A DNA stretch of 6,521 nucleotides from Calditrichaceae bacterium (GTDB lineage Bacteria > Calditrichota > Calditrichia > Calditrichales > Calditrichaceae), in assembly GCA_030622395.1 (NCBI GenBank), contig JAUXGF010000166.1, positions 1 through 6,521 of the forward strand, written 5' to 3'. The notes under the pieces were generated by a model, which was given only the letters and a program-made list of their open reading frames with translations, had not been told where the DNA came from and did no database searches. This document shows, piece by piece, positions 5,538 to 6,521 of the stretch. Position 1 is the first letter of the stretch, and every line of letters begins with the position of its first letter. The position numbers were made by a program, and so were the translations under genes.

Positions 5538-6323
5538 CTACTCTAACTTTTTCGCGTCAATCCAATGCTTATCCAGTTGTTCAAGAGATTCGTTTTTCAT
5601 AGCTTTAGGATCATAATTATATTGCCGTTCAATATATTGAAACCGCCGGACAAATTTTTTATTTGTCAACCGTAGGGCGTCTTCGGCGCAAATATTAAAA
5701 TAGCGGCTTAAATTTACTATACTAAACAGGATGTCGCCAAATTCTTTTTCCGTTGCATTTTGATCGCCGCTATCCAGGGCGTTTTTGAATTCGTTCCACT
5801 CTTCCTCAAATTTTTCAAGCACAGGTTGGATTGAATCCCATTCAAAGCCGACAGCCGCCGCTTTATCTTGCAGTCTTTGAGCCTGCAATAAAGAAGGCGC
5901 CGCTTTTGGGATTCCGCTTAAAATAGATTGGCGTTTCTCATCAATAACTTTTGAATGTTCCCAATTGTCCTGAACTTCGCGGGCATTATGCACTTTTTTA
6001 TTACCGAAAACATGGGGATGGCGTTTAATTAATTTTTCGGAAATACAGGAAATAACTTCACTGAAATCAAAGCGCCCCGATTCAGAAGCGATTTCACTGT
6101 GAAAAACGATTTGAAGCAGCAAATCACCAAGTTCCGAAGCCAGCGAATCCCAGTCCTCAGAATCGACAGCTTCTAAGGTTTCATAAGTTTCTTCCAGTAA
6201 ATATTGTTTTAGCGATTGATGTGTTTGTTTGGCGTCCCAGGGACATTCGGAACGAAGTCTTTTCATAATATTAAGAAGCCGCTCAATTCCTTCGGCGCTT
6301 TTATTCATTTCAATTAGGCTCAT
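5538..6323 (-). CDS. mazG: Nucleoside triphosphate pyrophosphohydrolase MazG
   Basis: Full-length two-repeat MazG, 261 residues, similar to the E. coli enzyme. It hydrolyses (d)NTPs to NMP and pyrophosphate, cleaning up non-canonical nucleotides; in E. coli it also affects (p)ppGpp levels. The first repeat begins with the conserved CPWDAKQTHQSLKQYLLEE (27-45) and has the metal-binding pattern EExxE (44-48) with ELGD (64-67). The second repeat has EEWNE (174-178) with EFGD (194-197). RHPHVFG (101-107) and the GF-W segment (159-162) are also typical. The Met1 start has no clear Shine-Dalgarno sequence. Met6 (start at 6308) is an alternative with equally weak support. It is the first gene of a tight minus-strand operon with the histidine kinase and the sigma-54 regulator. 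Confidence 0.95.
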   Translation of the reverse strand: MSLIEMNKSAEGIERLLNIMKRLRSECPWDAKQTHQSLKQYLLEETYETLEAVDSEDWDSLASELGDLLLQIVFHSEIASESGRFDFSEVISCISEKLIKRHPHVFGNKKVHNAREVQDNWEHSKVIDEKRQSILSGIPKAAPSLLQAQRLQDKAAAVGFEWDSIQPVLEKFEEEWNEFKNALDSGDQNATEKEFGDILFSIVNLSRYFNICAEDALRLTNKKFVRRFQYIERQYNYDPKAMKNESLEQLDKHWIDAKKLE

Positions 6324-6354
6324 TTTTTAGGTTTGAGATTTAAAATAATGTAAT

Positions 6355-6366
6355 GGTTTAACTTAA
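6355..6366 (-). repeat. Copy 1 of a 12-base upstream motif
   Basis: Minus strand TTAAGTTAAACC, 32-43 bases upstream of the mazG start. The identical 12-mer occurs at 3043-3054, upstream of the sigma-54 promoter. It sits about where promoter elements of mazG are expected. A regulatory role is inferred only from its recurrence in both upstream regions. Confidence 0.35.
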
Positions 6367-6440
6367 CAAGTATTTCAAAATCATTCAAATAAATTTTAAT
6401 TATGTTGGTAAAACCTCAATGAAGAGATGAAATATTAAAA

Positions 6441-6459
6441 CCCACCCCTAACCCCCCCC
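6441..6459 (-). other. G-tract with G-quadruplex potential upstream of mazG
   Basis: The minus strand carries eight G, TTA, four G, T, three G. The eight-G run can supply two G-triplets, so four triplets with short loops are available, meeting the usual quadruplex pattern. It lies about 120-135 bases upstream of the mazG start in otherwise AT-rich DNA. It may equally be the remnant of a C-rich interspersed repeat. Confidence 0.4.
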
Positions 6460-6521
6460 AAGAGTAATGGCACTAACTTAACTTGATTAATGGGTTATAA
6501 TGTTGTATATTTGCATCTATG

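Noticed and set aside
6468..6484. TGGCAC on the plus strand as a second sigma-54 promoter
   Set aside because: The -12 position lacks GC at the required spacing (TAAC instead of TTGC).
6496..6521. TATAAT at 6496-6501 followed by an ATG at 6519-6521, a possible divergent plus-strand gene start
   Set aside because: No matching -35 at 16-18 bases, no ribosome binding site, and the window ends at the ATG, so it cannot be supported.

Overview
The window is AT-rich bacterial chromosomal DNA. It has ordinary prokaryotic gene architecture: Shine-Dalgarno sites, tightly packed operons, a tRNA without an encoded CCA and a sigma-54 promoter. The small two-helix membrane protein resembles DUF3098, and sigma-54 two-component genes sit close to housekeeping genes. 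Together these hint at the Bacteroidota/Calditrichota (FCB) side of the tree, possibly an uncultured lineage. That placement is an inference; no rRNA or other phylogenetic marker is present. No transposase, integrase, phage gene or CRISPR array is seen.

Left part, plus strand (1-1676). A possible last piece of an upstream gene ends at 64. A 280-base spacer follows, holding a GC-rich compound hairpin (195-232). Next come a clear trmJ-type tRNA 2'-O-methyltransferase (363-1154), a 77-residue two-helix membrane protein (1349-1582), and tRNA-Val(UAC) (1602-1676) only 19 bases after it.

Middle (1677-2332). About 650 bases carry no convincing gene. They hold several palindromes and inverted repeats, plus a 10-codon ORF with a good ribosome binding site. 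Transcription converges here from both sides.

Right part, minus strand (6323 down to 2333). The first block is mazG, a cytoplasmic sensor histidine kinase, and an NtrC-type sigma-54 response regulator, separated by only 3 and 4 bases. After a 186-base gap come a 71-residue protein of unknown function and a 128-residue receiver-like protein. The receiver-like protein has lost the phospho-acceptor Asp (now Asn51) and the conserved Lys (now Glu104).

The most interesting point is how the right-hand genes appear to be wired. The 186-base gap contains a sigma-54 promoter that matches the consensus at every key base except the first T (GGCAC-N5-TTGC, minus strand 3001-2988). It lies 35 bases before the start codon of the 71-residue gene. 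About 140 bases upstream of the predicted start, next to the regulator's stop codon, is a 46-base dyad that could be the activator's enhancer site. The simplest model is a self-contained circuit: the kinase phosphorylates the NtrC-type activator, which switches on the adjacent small protein and pseudo-receiver. The pseudo-receiver might then feed back on the kinase or act elsewhere. Joining this circuit to the house-cleaning nucleotide pyrophosphohydrolase MazG raises the possibility that it responds to nucleotide or starvation state. That last step is a hypothesis only.
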